From: JBBKWQ01 sp037969115
GTDB lineage: Bacteria; Actinomycetota; Acidimicrobiia; Acidimicrobiales; Ilumatobacteraceae
DNA length: 26,134 bases
Direction of reading: 5' to 3'
Assembly (NCBI GenBank): GCA_037969115.1
Contig: JBBKWQ010000380.1
Coordinates: 1 to 26,134, forward strand
The notes under the pieces were generated by a model. The model did not search any database and was not told the DNA's origin. It saw only the letters and a program-made list of their open reading frames with translations. Both the position numbers and the translations under genes were made by a program. Of the stretch, positions 1 to 9,152 are shown in pieces. Numbering within the stretch: position 1 is the first letter of the stretch; the number at the start of each line of letters is the position of its first letter.

Positions 1-605
1 GCCACGAACAGTTCGACGACCCTGCCCAACTGCCAGGGCTCGCTCAGCGAGAACCCACCGATCGGATAGTGGAACTGCTGGAGAATCATCGCGAGCAGCG
101 CAAGCCACGGGATGACGAAGATCGGTCGCCACACAGCGAGAATTGCGCACGCCATCAACAACACCCGGTCGAACATGTGCCCGCGATCGAAGTACAGGTT
201 GTACTCGTAGAACGAGAACGCCCACGTGAGCGTGGCGATCGCCACGCCCACGGGCACGGCCAGCGACCAGCCGCGCTCGAGCGTCGGCCACGGCGGACCG
301 AACGACTTCGTCATCCAGGCCGCCGCCGCGGCCACCACAACCAGTGGGACGACGATGATCCATCGCTGCCGCACGAGTTCGAGCACGAGCAGCGGCTCGC
401 CGTAACCCGCCGCCTCCAGATTGGTGAGTCGCAGTACCAATCGGTCGATCACCATGTACACGGCGAGCAGCGCGACGATCGGTGGAACGATTCCGCCCAG
501 TTCCCGAAGCCGATCGGTGATGCTCCGCGTCGGTGTCGGCGTCGGCGTCGGGTCGGAGACGTCTCTCGCTTCGACCGCGCCGTTCCCCATGCTGCATTGT
601 CGCAT
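1..605 (-). CDS. Integral membrane protein, 3' end cut by window edge
   Basis: The minus strand stays open from an ATG at 603-605 (a second in-frame ATG lies at 588-590) to base 1. The product begins with a short soluble part holding a Thr-Pro run (PTPTPTPT). At least four hydrophobic segments follow, for example around GIVPPIVALLAVYMVI and VPLVVVAAAAAW, a third ending WAFSFYEYNLYFD, and a long one containing AILAVWRPIFVIPWLALL. That pattern is a real polytopic membrane protein, whereas the plus-strand reading of the same DNA is Arg/His-rich and unlike a protein. It starts about 70 bases after the NRPS stop on the same strand, so it may be the last visible gene of the peptide operon. I do not recognise the family. 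No clear Shine-Dalgarno is seen before either ATG. Confidence 0.65.
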   Translation of the reverse strand, partial: MRQCSMGNGAVEARDVSDPTPTPTPTRSITDRLRELGGIVPPIVALLAVYMVIDRLVLRLTNLEAAGYGEPLLVLELVRQRWIIVVPLVVVAAAAAWMTKSFGPPWPTLERGWSLAVPVGVAIATLTWAFSFYEYNLYFDRGHMFDRVLLMACAILAVWRPIFVIPWLALLAMILQQFHYPIGGFSLSEPWQLGRVVELFV

Positions 606-677
606 GGCTCGCGTCGGCAGTTCCGAATCTTGGCTCGACGCGCCTCTGGCTTGGTGTCGTCGCCGAGCGGCGGGTGG

Positions 678-3600
678 TCAGTCGTCGAGCTGGTCGAGGA
701 GTGAGGAGAGCTGTGACGCGTCCGACTCGCTCAGATCGACGAGATCGAACTCGGCGAGTGCTCCGGTTGCGTTCTTCGCAGCCGGTGATCGGTCGATCAG
801 TGACCGAACGACGCGGATCAGATCGTCGGCAAGCGCCGCTGCCTCACCGTCGGGAAGATGATCGGGAAGATGGTCGACGGTGACGACGAGCCGGCCATGG
901 TGGATGACGCACAGCAGCCCGAGGAGATGCGACCGGCGATTCGCCGGGTCGATCGCGCCACCGAGCTCGCGGACTGCAGCGAACGGCGTCGAGACGGGGA
1001 AGTTGCGGTCGAGTTGTCCGAGGTAATTGAACGCCGTGGTCGGAAAGTCCACGGATCGCAGCGGTGAGTCGGCAGCGAGATAGCGCTCGATGCCGAACGC
1101 AATGCCTCGCTCGGGAATTCCGCGCAGCTGGGTTCGAACCTCGCCGAGGCAACGGTCCAGGTCGGCGGGGTCGGACACGGCGAGGGTGATCGGAAACTGG
1201 CTCGTGAACCAGCCGACGGTGCGGCTGATGTCGGCCGACTCGTCGACGAGCTCTTCGCGGCCATGCCCTTCGAGCACGGCAGTGAAACGTGACTGACCGA
1301 GTCGTGGCGGCACGGCGACGGTCGCTGCGGTGAGCAAGAGGTCTTCGACGGTGACCGCGTCGACATTCGATGCGCCGGTCGATCGAAGGAGCTGAGCGGT
1401 CTCGTCGGCGTCGAGCGATCGGATGACCGATCGCGCCGACCCCTCTGTGTTCGCCGCCGACCTTCGCAGCACGCGAGCTTCGTCGCTGTCGGCGACCGTG
1501 GCGTCCCAGAACGAGCGGCTGCCAGCGAACCGGGCGTCGTCGGCGGCTCCGGACAGCGCTCGCGACCACGACTGGAACGACGTCGAGCGTGGCGGTAGGC
1601 GGGGCACGTCGCCTGCGACCAGAGCAGCGTAGGCAGCGGCCCAGTCCTCGAGCATCGGTGACCACGAGACGCCGTCGACCACGAGATGGTGCACGGTCAC
1701 GAGCAACCGCGTCGGTCGACCGTCGGTGGTGCACACCAGCAAAGCGACATTGCGTCCGGCGCCGATGTCGAGCGAACCTTCGACGGTCGACGCTTGCTGA
1801 TCGAGTTCTGCTGCCGAATCGCCGAGATCGACGACTTCGACGTGGGGCGGAACCGGCGTTTCGAGAATCCGTTGACGGACACAACTCGGCTGGACGTCGA
1901 AGGCGGCCCGGAGTTGATCGTGATGTTCGCAGACAACAGCCAACGCGTCCCCGAGCACGTCGACGTCGGTGTTCGGGTCGAGGTCGAGCCACATCGACTG
2001 ATTCCAATGGTTCGATTCGACGAATGCCTGCTCGAAGAACCAGTGCTGGATCGGGGTGAGTGGCACCTCGCCGCTGACCGGGCCGGTCTCGATCGTCGTC
2101 GGTGCCGGCGACGCGGCAACTTCGACGAGTTCGCGGACGGTCTGATGGTCGAACACGTCTCGGGGGCGCAACTCGATTCCGGCGCGGCGAGCGCGGGCCA
2201 CGATCTGGAGACTGATGATCGAGTCTCCGCCGAGATCGAAGAAGTTGTCATCAGGTAGAACCGACTCGACGCCGAGCACGTCGGCCCAGATGTCGGCCAA
2301 CAGCTGTTGCCTCGGCTCGACGGCGCCGGTCTCGCCACCCGGCGCGCCGACTTCCGGGTCGGGGAGCGCAGCGCGGTCGGTCTTTCCGTTCGGCAGTAAC
2401 GGGATCTCGTCGACGTCAACGAAGAACGTCGGTACCATGTGCGACGGGAGTTGCGCAGCGACGTGGTCCCGGAGGCCCGCGGCAGTCGGCGTCTCATCGC
2501 TCACGAACCAAGCGGTGAGGTGCGAGCGCCCGGCGACGTCGCGGGCATCGACGGCGATGTCGTCGACGAGCGGACTCGTGAGCAGAACGGCCTCGACCTC
2601 GCCGGGCTCGATCCTGAACCCGCGCACCTTCACTTGCTGGTCGACGCGCCCCAGAAATGTCAACCGACCCTGTGAGTCTGCCCGAACCAGATCGCCAGTG
2701 CGGTACCAGATGTCGTCGTGTCCGGCCTTCGAACCTGCGTCGAGCTGCACGAAACGTTCGGCCGTCAGATCGTCGCGGCGGAGGTACCCGGCTGCGATGC
2801 CGCGCCCGCCGAGGTACAGCTCGCCGGCTTCGCCGTCGGGCACGGGACGACCGTTCCGGTCGAGTACGACGTGGACGGTCCCTGGTATCGGGGTGCCGAT
2901 CGGAACCGGGCCGCTTCGGTACTGCTCATCGACGATGAACGCGTGACTCCACACCGTGCCCTCGGTGGGTCCGTACTCGTTCGACAGCAGGGCTCGTGGG
3001 CAACACGCGCGATGTGCCTCGACCACGTCGGGTCGGCACGCCTCCCCGGCCACGATCACCGTGTTCAGTGACGAGAGCTGGGCAGGTCGGGCCTCGGTTG
3101 CCATGAGTCGGTAGAGCGACGGCAGCGCGAGTATGTGCGTGACTCGGCGTCGCTCGACGAGTTCGACGAGTCGAAGCACGTCGTCGTGCTCCTCGGTGGA
3201 CGGAAGCACGAGGGTGCCGCCGGTGCATAGCGTCCAGAAGATGCCGACCATCGAACTGTCGAACGCGAATGACGACAGCAGGAGGAAACGTTCGACCGGG
3301 TTCGGGTAGACGGCATCGCGTGCCGTGGTGGACGCAACGATGTTGCGATGCCGCACCGGTACACCCTTCGGGCGCCCGGTCGACCCGGAGGTGTGGATGA
3401 CGTAGGCGATGTCATCGGCGGACTGGACGACGCTCGGGGCGGCGTCGGGGCCGTCGCCGACGTGGGCGAGATCGACCACATCGATGTGCGCTGGAAGGTG
3501 ATCGACGGACCCGGCGGTCACGACGAGGGTCAGTTGCGCGTCGTCGACGATGAAATCGATTCGCTCGGCGGGGTAGGCGGGATCGATCGGGACGTAGGCC

Positions 3601-6600
3601 GCGCCTGAACGGAGCACGCCGAGGATCGACACGATCAACCCGACGCTGCGCCCGACGCAGATCCCCACAAACGAGCCGGCATCGGCGCCTCGCGCGCGCA
3701 GCGCCACAGCGAGTTGATTGGCCCGCCGATCGAGTTCGCCGTAGGTCAGGACCTCGTCGGCGAGCCGAACAGCAGGGTGTGCCGGGTCGCGAGCAATCTG
3801 CTCGGCGATCAGTTCGTGGAGCAGTCGATCGTCTGCGGGCAGGTCTGGTCCGTGGACGGCCGCGGCCTCGATCGAGTCACTCGGCGCAACATCGAGCGCC
3901 CGACCGCGCGGGCGAACCACCGAGTCTGCGACCGTCGCCTCGAAGTCGTCGAGCAGACGTTCTGCGGTTGCCGAATCGATGCGTTCACCGCGGTGCTCGA
4001 TCGAGATCTTCAATCTGTCGCCGTGGATCTGCACGAAGAATGTCGCGTCGGCGACAGGCGAACCGGTGGCGAGCACCTCGTGATCGACCGGCAGCGCACC
4101 GAGCTGCGCGGGCGCCCAGTCCTCGAGCGCCAACAGGATCGACGTATCGGGGAGTGGAAGGTCGCGTCGGCGACGCTCGGCCACGATGCGCGACAGCGGA
4201 ATCGTTCGAGCTGCGAGCGCAGCCGCGACCGCCTCGTTCGATCGAGCTGCGACGTCGGCGAAGGTGGCTGCCGGATCGACGCGAACCCTCGTCGGCACGG
4301 TGTTCAGGAACAATCCGACGAGCTGTTCCGAAAGTGCGTGCTCCCTCGACGACACCGTGAGGCCGATCCCGATGTCGTCGCCGTCGGCGTGGCGGCGTAG
4401 CACGACCGCCAGCGCGGCGAGCAATGTGGCGTAGGGCGTTGCGCCGGGTCCGGCGCGGAGCTCGGCTGCGCTCAACGAGCTGTGCCGTTCGATGTAGCCG
4501 CTCGGCGTGTCGAGTGCGAACGACCCGAAATCGACGTGCGCCGTCGTGCTCGAACCGTCGAGCCCGGGCCACACGTCGAGTTCGGCGGAGCGATGTGCCT
4601 GCCACGACGCATGATCGGCGTAATCGATCGGCAGCTCCCCGAGCGACTCGCCACGGTACGCCTTGTCGATCTGCCCCCACATCAGATCGAAGCTGCCGGC
4701 GTCGACGGAGATGTGGTGAAAGATGAGCGCGACAGCAAGCGTTCCGTCCTCCAGCGGCTGGACCACGCATCGACCCAATGGTCCGTGGTCGAGGTCGAAC
4801 GGTTGGAGGTGGAATCGCCGGATTGCGACTCGGAGGTCGTCGTAGTCGACCGGCTGTGACCGTACGAACACATCGATCGCGTCGTCCGCGGCGAGTTCGC
4901 GACGCGGCTCGACGAAGGTCCAACGCAGCGGCACGTGTCGAGCGACGACGTGACGCACCGCTTCGATCAGTCGGTCGATGTCGACCCGACCGTGAATCCG
5001 GAACAGGTGACCGACGTTGTACCGCACATCGTCCGGTTGGCTCAGGTGGTCGAACAGCATCGACGACTCTGCGGCGGACAGCTCGGGCGGCCGGCCTTCC
5101 GGCCTCGGCTCCGGGGCCCGGCCCGGTCCGTCGGACTCCGCCCCCGCATCGATGGCGGCGGCGAGATCACGCGGTGTCGTGTTGGCGAAGACGATCGCTT
5201 CGCGAATCGCCACGCCGAACCGCTCACTCAGCTCGACGACCATGCCCAAAGCGGCCAGCGAGTCGCCGCCGAGCGCGAAGAAGTCGTCGGACACGCCGAC
5301 CGGCTCGATGCCGAGGATTCGCTCGTAGACCTCGACCACCAACGATTCAGTCGGTGTGGTGGGTGACACGTGGAGTGCAGGACCTGGCCGGTGCAGGCGG
5401 GTCGGTGCCGGGAGCGAGTCGCCGTCGATCTTGCCGTTCGTGGTCATCAGGATCTGATCGACGGCCACGAATGCACTCGGAATCGCGTGGCTCGGCAGCC
5501 GGCCCGCGAGGAATGCCCGGAGCTCGGCCGGCTGAGGCTCGACGGCATCCGGATGGAGTTCGATCCACCCAGTGAGGATCTCGCGAGGTCGCGGCTGATG
5601 CCCGACTCGGTCGAGCATGTCGGCGATCGAGAACATGTCGAGCTCGTCGTCGAGCTCGTCCATCGCTTCGGTTCGGGTCTTGTGTCCGAGCCGGACATCC
5701 CACGCATACGGGATGGCGTAGTTGTGGAACCCCTGTTCGGTGAGGTGGTTGTGAATGCCGGCAGCGTTGATGAGGCAGTTCGTCGAACGACCCGTGTCGG
5801 CCGGACGTACCCATGGCGCGCGTTCGGTCAGGAACGTCAGCATCTCGGCCAGTTCGACATCGGTGTACCGATAGAAGTCGACGTAGCTGACCCGCTCGAA
5901 GATGCCGTCGTCGTCGAACACCGACGTATCGAGGAGCCGGTTCGGGCCGTCATCGATCCGGTGGTAGACCCTGCGTGCTTCCAGCACAGCGTGATCGATT
6001 TCGTCGGCGTCGAAGCGGTCGGCTCGGAACTGTTGCGGAATCAGTCGGGTCTCGAACAACTGCCCTCGCGACAGACCGGTGACGATCACCGGGATGCCGA
6101 GCTGGTCGGCCCGCGTGGTCGCGAGTGTGTAGATGGTCTTGTAGCAGCCGTTGCAGACGTTCGAGTGCCGTTCGAGGGAGTCCTGGAAGATCTGGTCCAT
6201 CACCTCCGACGTCACGAAGTCGTGGTCGATTCCGAGGTCGGCGATCGAACGACGGACGTTCTCTTTGGCACCTTCGGAGATGTAGCCGTTGTCGAGGGTG
6301 ATCGAGTACACCTCGAACCCGAGCGCGACGAGTTGGTAGAGCGCATACGTCGAGTCCTTGCCACCGCTCAGCAGGTGGAGGCAGTCGTACTTCCCGCGCC
6401 GATCTGACCGGGCCCGGTCGCGAATGGCGGCGAGGTCGTCGAGCGTGCGGAAATAGTCGGAGGCCTGTGTCCGGATGCGTTCGTACGAATGACACGTGTC
6501 GCACACGCCGTCATCGTCGAACGCCACACCGGGCACGTTCGACGGCAGGCCACATCGGACGCAATGGTGCTCGGCGCGGGTGGTCGACGGTGTCCAGACG

Positions 6601-9152
6601 CGCACCGCAGCGCGTTCGATCGCCGGATGTGCGGTGAGCGCCTCTTCGACCTCGGTGGGTTCGAGTCGGATGCCACCGACCTTGATCTGTTCGTCGATGC
6701 GACCGTGGTACACGAGCGTGTGGGCATCGGCGAGACGGACCACATCACCGGACCGGTACCAGCGACGACCGTCGAACTGCACGAACGGTGTGTCGTCGGC
6801 GTCTGGGCCGAGATAGCCACTGGTGACGCCGTCGTGGCTGATGCACAGCTCACCGGTCGCGCCGATCGGCACGGGTTGAAGGCCGGGATCGACGACGCGG
6901 AGAACGACGCCTGGCGCCGGCGCGCCGATCGGGACGTCGACAGCGTCGCCGAGCGATTCGGGCGTCGCTTCGTAGATCATGCATCCGACGACGGCTTCGG
7001 TCGGGCCGTACTCGTTGAAGATCCGAACGTCGGGGAAGGTCCTCCACAGTTGCCTGGCCAGGCGACCGTGGAACGCCTCGCCGCCGACGATCAACGTGCG
7101 CAGCGGACACTCCGGAGCGAGCCGTACCAGGAGTTCCAGGTGCGAGGGGGTCGCCTTACACCACGTGAGTTCGCTGTTGCTCACCAGTGCGGCGATGCCC
7201 GGCGAACCCTCTTCGGGCACCACGACGAGTCGCCCACCGGCGAGCAACGGAACGAACAGACTCGTCACGGTCAGGTCGAAGGTGAGCGCGCTGAACAATG
7301 GCGCGACCGGATGATGCCCTGGCTCGACGTATGCGCCGAGTGCGAACTGCACGTAGCGGGCGAGCCCGGCATGCGTGATCGGGACCCCTTTGGGTTCGCC
7401 GGTCGAGCCCGACGTGTACAGCAGGTAGGCCTCGTCGGCGCCGTCGAGCAGCCGTGCGGCCGGATCGAAGCTGGGCGCCCTGCGTTTCTCGTGGTCGTCC
7501 GGCAACTCGGACATGACGAGTACGCAGTCGGCGCGTTCGGCGAGTCGGGCGCGCCGCTCGGCCGGTTGCGTGGGGTCGAGGGGAACGTACGAGCCGCCGG
7601 CAAGCAGCGTGGCGAAGATCGCGATGACGGCATCAGTGGTGCGTGGGATCTCGATACCGACCCTGCTGGGGCCAGGCGTCGCGCCGACGCCCTGCGATCG
7701 AAGCCACCCAGCGACTTCGACGACGTGGGTCCACAGATCGCGTCCGGTGAAGGAGTCGGCGCTCTGCTCCAGCACGACACCGTCGTTGTCGCGCAACATC
7801 GATGCCAGCGAATCCACGATCAGGGTCGGTACCGGCCCCGGGTTTTCCCCGGTTCCCCACTCGGCGAGCTCATCGAGTTCGCCGGGCGTACAGATGGACC
7901 GATTCGACAATGGCTGGTCCGGGTCGTCGACGAACGACTCGAGGATGCCCCGGACGTGCTCGGGAGCACGCTCCGAATGGGTGGGGTCGGCGGCGCCCGC
8001 ATTGAGATCGAGCAGGAGATTGAGCCCTGATCCGTACGTGACCAGTTGGAGCCGGAACAGGTGGTTCGGGTCAGATGCGCCTGCGTGGATCCACTCGGTC
8101 TGTGCCGGCACTTCGCCGAACGAACCGTGTCCGGCTCGGGTGATGACGTTCACGACGGCTTCGCAGTCGACCAGCGGCGGTGCCGTGCCGGGCCGAGCGT
8201 TGCGCAGGGTTGCCATCACGGACCGGCTCACCCTGCGGTGCAACGTTCGGAACGTGTCGTCGACGTCGACGGTGACGTCGACGGGAAACACCTCCATCAG
8301 GGGCCCGATCAGTGATCGGGTCTGGGCGTTGCCACGGTTGTGGACAGGCAGCCCGATCGCGAACCGGTCCGCACCCGTCATCCGGTGGAGGTAGACGCTC
8401 GCCACGGTGACGAGCAGCGTCGTCCACGACAGGTCGGGTGAGATCGTCGCGAGATCGTCTCCGAGTCGGGTCTCGGTTTTCTTGGACAGATCGGGCGTGA
8501 GGTCGATGGCGAGTCGTTCGCTCAGCGGTGTCGGCCGGCCGACGGATCGGTACAGACGCCCGACGCGCGGTGCAGGATCACGTTGGCGCCAGAACTGCTC
8601 GGCTCGCTGTGCCCGAGCATCGGGCTGGAACGAGCGCCACCAGTCGTAGTAGCTCCCGAGTTCGATCGGCTCGCCCTCGTAGACCCGCGCCGTCGCGTCG
8701 AAGATCAACATCGAAGAAGTCGCGTCGGTGATCGCGTGATGCACCGCGAGATACCACGACACACTGTCGTCGTCGTGGCGCAGCACCACGCTGTCGTACC
8801 CGCAGCGGCTGACGTCGATGGGGTCACTCACGCGCTCGTGCGCCCATTGTTCTGCGTCTGCAAGTGCAACATCGACGACGGCGGTCGGTTCCGCATCGGC
8901 CCGGACCCGAACCGACACGCCACCGCCCTCGCCGACGATCTGTGACCGCAGGACGTCGGAGGCGTGAACGACCGTCTCGAACGCGGCGATGAGTCGGGGT
9001 ACGTCGACCTCGGCCGCGAAGTGCGAGAGCAAGGCCATGTTCTGCAACGGCGCAGTCGGATGGCGACCCTGCGAAGCGAGCAGTCCGCGCTGCATGGGCG
9101 TGGGCGGCACGCCCTGTCGAATGCTGACGCCGACCGAAGGTGTGGACGTCAT
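678..9152 (-). CDS. Two-module NRPS, C-A(PP-loop insert)-T-C-A-T-E
   Basis: The protein has 2824 residues. I chose the ATG at 9150-9152 because it forms an ATGA overlap with the upstream gene and the homology starts just after it; 43 upstream in-frame residues are Arg-rich and look untranslated. Domains by approximate residue: C1 13-420 (HHAITDA at 138-144); A1 445-1250 (TSGSTGEPKG about 580, NEYGPTE about 713, NGKID about 1239); T1 1265-1338 (LGGDS, Ser1298); C2 1355-1750 (HHISVDA at 1479-1485); A2 1775-2265; T2 2280-2347 (LGGDS, Ser2311); E 2360-2790 (HHLVVDG at 2488, EGHGRE at 2628, VGWFTSQFP at 2646, FNYLGQ at 2708). The C-terminal 25 residues are acidic and Leu/Ser-rich, like a docking tail. 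A1 is split between A8 and A9 by a zinc/ATP-pyrophosphatase domain (entered separately). By the usual structural positions A1 reads D-L-T-K-I-G-E-V-G-K, an Asn-type code as I recall it. A2 reads D-S-V-L-I-A-E-V-W-K, which I cannot assign. There is no thioesterase or reductase, so the chain probably passes to a partner in trans. Confidence 0.95.
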   Translation of the reverse strand: MTSTPSVGVSIRQGVPPTPMQRGLLASQGRHPTAPLQNMALLSHFAAEVDVPRLIAAFETVVHASDVLRSQIVGEGGGVSVRVRADAEPTAVVDVALADAEQWAHERVSDPIDVSRCGYDSVVLRHDDDSVSWYLAVHHAITDATSSMLIFDATARVYEGEPIELGSYYDWWRSFQPDARAQRAEQFWRQRDPAPRVGRLYRSVGRPTPLSERLAIDLTPDLSKKTETRLGDDLATISPDLSWTTLLVTVASVYLHRMTGADRFAIGLPVHNRGNAQTRSLIGPLMEVFPVDVTVDVDDTFRTLHRRVSRSVMATLRNARPGTAPPLVDCEAVVNVITRAGHGSFGEVPAQTEWIHAGASDPNHLFRLQLVTYGSGLNLLLDLNAGAADPTHSERAPEHVRGILESFVDDPDQPLSNRSICTPGELDELAEWGTGENPGPVPTLIVDSLASMLRDNDGVVLEQSADSFTGRDLWTHVVEVAGWLRSQGVGATPGPSRVGIEIPRTTDAVIAIFATLLAGGSYVPLDPTQPAERRARLAERADCVLVMSELPDDHEKRRAPSFDPAARLLDGADEAYLLYTSGSTGEPKGVPITHAGLARYVQFALGAYVEPGHHPVAPLFSALTFDLTVTSLFVPLLAGGRLVVVPEEGSPGIAALVSNSELTWCKATPSHLELLVRLAPECPLRTLIVGGEAFHGRLARQLWRTFPDVRIFNEYGPTEAVVGCMIYEATPESLGDAVDVPIGAPAPGVVLRVVDPGLQPVPIGATGELCISHDGVTSGYLGPDADDTPFVQFDGRRWYRSGDVVRLADAHTLVYHGRIDEQIKVGGIRLEPTEVEEALTAHPAIERAAVRVWTPSTTRAEHHCVRCGLPSNVPGVAFDDDGVCDTCHSYERIRTQASDYFRTLDDLAAIRDRARSDRRGKYDCLHLLSGGKDSTYALYQLVALGFEVYSITLDNGYISEGAKENVRRSIADLGIDHDFVTSEVMDQIFQDSLERHSNVCNGCYKTIYTLATTRADQLGIPVIVTGLSRGQLFETRLIPQQFRADRFDADEIDHAVLEARRVYHRIDDGPNRLLDTSVFDDDGIFERVSYVDFYRYTDVELAEMLTFLTERAPWVRPADTGRSTNCLINAAGIHNHLTEQGFHNYAIPYAWDVRLGHKTRTEAMDELDDELDMFSIADMLDRVGHQPRPREILTGWIELHPDAVEPQPAELRAFLAGRLPSHAIPSAFVAVDQILMTTNGKIDGDSLPAPTRLHRPGPALHVSPTTPTESLVVEVYERILGIEPVGVSDDFFALGGDSLAALGMVVELSERFGVAIREAIVFANTTPRDLAAAIDAGAESDGPGRAPEPRPEGRPPELSAAESSMLFDHLSQPDDVRYNVGHLFRIHGRVDIDRLIEAVRHVVARHVPLRWTFVEPRRELAADDAIDVFVRSQPVDYDDLRVAIRRFHLQPFDLDHGPLGRCVVQPLEDGTLAVALIFHHISVDAGSFDLMWGQIDKAYRGESLGELPIDYADHASWQAHRSAELDVWPGLDGSSTTAHVDFGSFALDTPSGYIERHSSLSAAELRAGPGATPYATLLAALAVVLRRHADGDDIGIGLTVSSREHALSEQLVGLFLNTVPTRVRVDPAATFADVAARSNEAVAAALAARTIPLSRIVAERRRRDLPLPDTSILLALEDWAPAQLGALPVDHEVLATGSPVADATFFVQIHGDRLKISIEHRGERIDSATAERLLDDFEATVADSVVRPRGRALDVAPSDSIEAAAVHGPDLPADDRLLHELIAEQIARDPAHPAVRLADEVLTYGELDRRANQLAVALRARGADAGSFVGICVGRSVGLIVSILGVLRSGAAYVPIDPAYPAERIDFIVDDAQLTLVVTAGSVDHLPAHIDVVDLAHVGDGPDAAPSVVQSADDIAYVIHTSGSTGRPKGVPVRHRNIVASTTARDAVYPNPVERFLLLSSFAFDSSMVGIFWTLCTGGTLVLPSTEEHDDVLRLVELVERRRVTHILALPSLYRLMATEARPAQLSSLNTVIVAGEACRPDVVEAHRACCPRALLSNEYGPTEGTVWSHAFIVDEQYRSGPVPIGTPIPGTVHVVLDRNGRPVPDGEAGELYLGGRGIAAGYLRRDDLTAERFVQLDAGSKAGHDDIWYRTGDLVRADSQGRLTFLGRVDQQVKVRGFRIEPGEVEAVLLTSPLVDDIAVDARDVAGRSHLTAWFVSDETPTAAGLRDHVAAQLPSHMVPTFFVDVDEIPLLPNGKTDRAALPDPEVGAPGGETGAVEPRQQLLADIWADVLGVESVLPDDNFFDLGGDSIISLQIVARARRAGIELRPRDVFDHQTVRELVEVAASPAPTTIETGPVSGEVPLTPIQHWFFEQAFVESNHWNQSMWLDLDPNTDVDVLGDALAVVCEHHDQLRAAFDVQPSCVRQRILETPVPPHVEVVDLGDSAAELDQQASTVEGSLDIGAGRNVALLVCTTDGRPTRLLVTVHHLVVDGVSWSPMLEDWAAAYAALVAGDVPRLPPRSTSFQSWSRALSGAADDARFAGSRSFWDATVADSDEARVLRRSAANTEGSARSVIRSLDADETAQLLRSTGASNVDAVTVEDLLLTAATVAVPPRLGQSRFTAVLEGHGREELVDESADISRTVGWFTSQFPITLAVSDPADLDRCLGEVRTQLRGIPERGIAFGIERYLAADSPLRSVDFPTTAFNYLGQLDRNFPVSTPFAAVRELGGAIDPANRRSHLLGLLCVIHHGRLVVTVDHLPDHLPDGEAAALADDLIRVVRSLIDRSPAAKNATGALAEFDLVDLSESDASQLSSLLDQLDD
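5583..6575 (-). other. Zinc-ribbon/N-type ATP pyrophosphatase inserted in adenylation domain A1
   Basis: NRPS residues about 860-1190 interrupt the small C-terminal lobe of A1. The A8 region (GRIDEQIKVGGIRLEP, then a segment ending AAVRVW) is directly before it, and the A9/A10 region (LRAFLAGRLPSHAIPS, then NGKID) directly after. The insert opens with a four-Cys zinc ribbon (CVRC at 864-867, CDTC at 884-887). A PP-loop follows (SGGKDS at 929-934), as in N-type ATP pyrophosphatases that adenylate a carbonyl or carboxylate before attack by ammonia or sulfur. Further on are CNGC at 1000-1003, a GLSRGQ motif about 1026, and a lone TNC Cys at 1126. The zinc ribbon resembles that of the N-acetyl sugar amidotransferase (WbpG) group, while the later CxxC plus third Cys resembles [4Fe-4S] sulfurtransferases TtcA/TtuA. 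Which chemistry applies is inference. The reading frame is continuous and codon use matches the rest of the gene. Confidence 0.85.

Noticed and set aside
69..704. Long plus-strand open frame at the left edge
   Set aside because: Its translation is Arg/His-rich with no domain, while the opposite strand encodes clear membrane helices.
1128..1140. GGGTTCGAACC resembling a tRNA T-loop
   Set aside because: It lies inside the E domain coding frame and no acceptor or anticodon stems can be built around it.
6489..8030. 513-residue plus-strand open frame inside the NRPS
   Set aside because: Shadow of the high-GC NRPS gene on the other strand; no recognisable motif.
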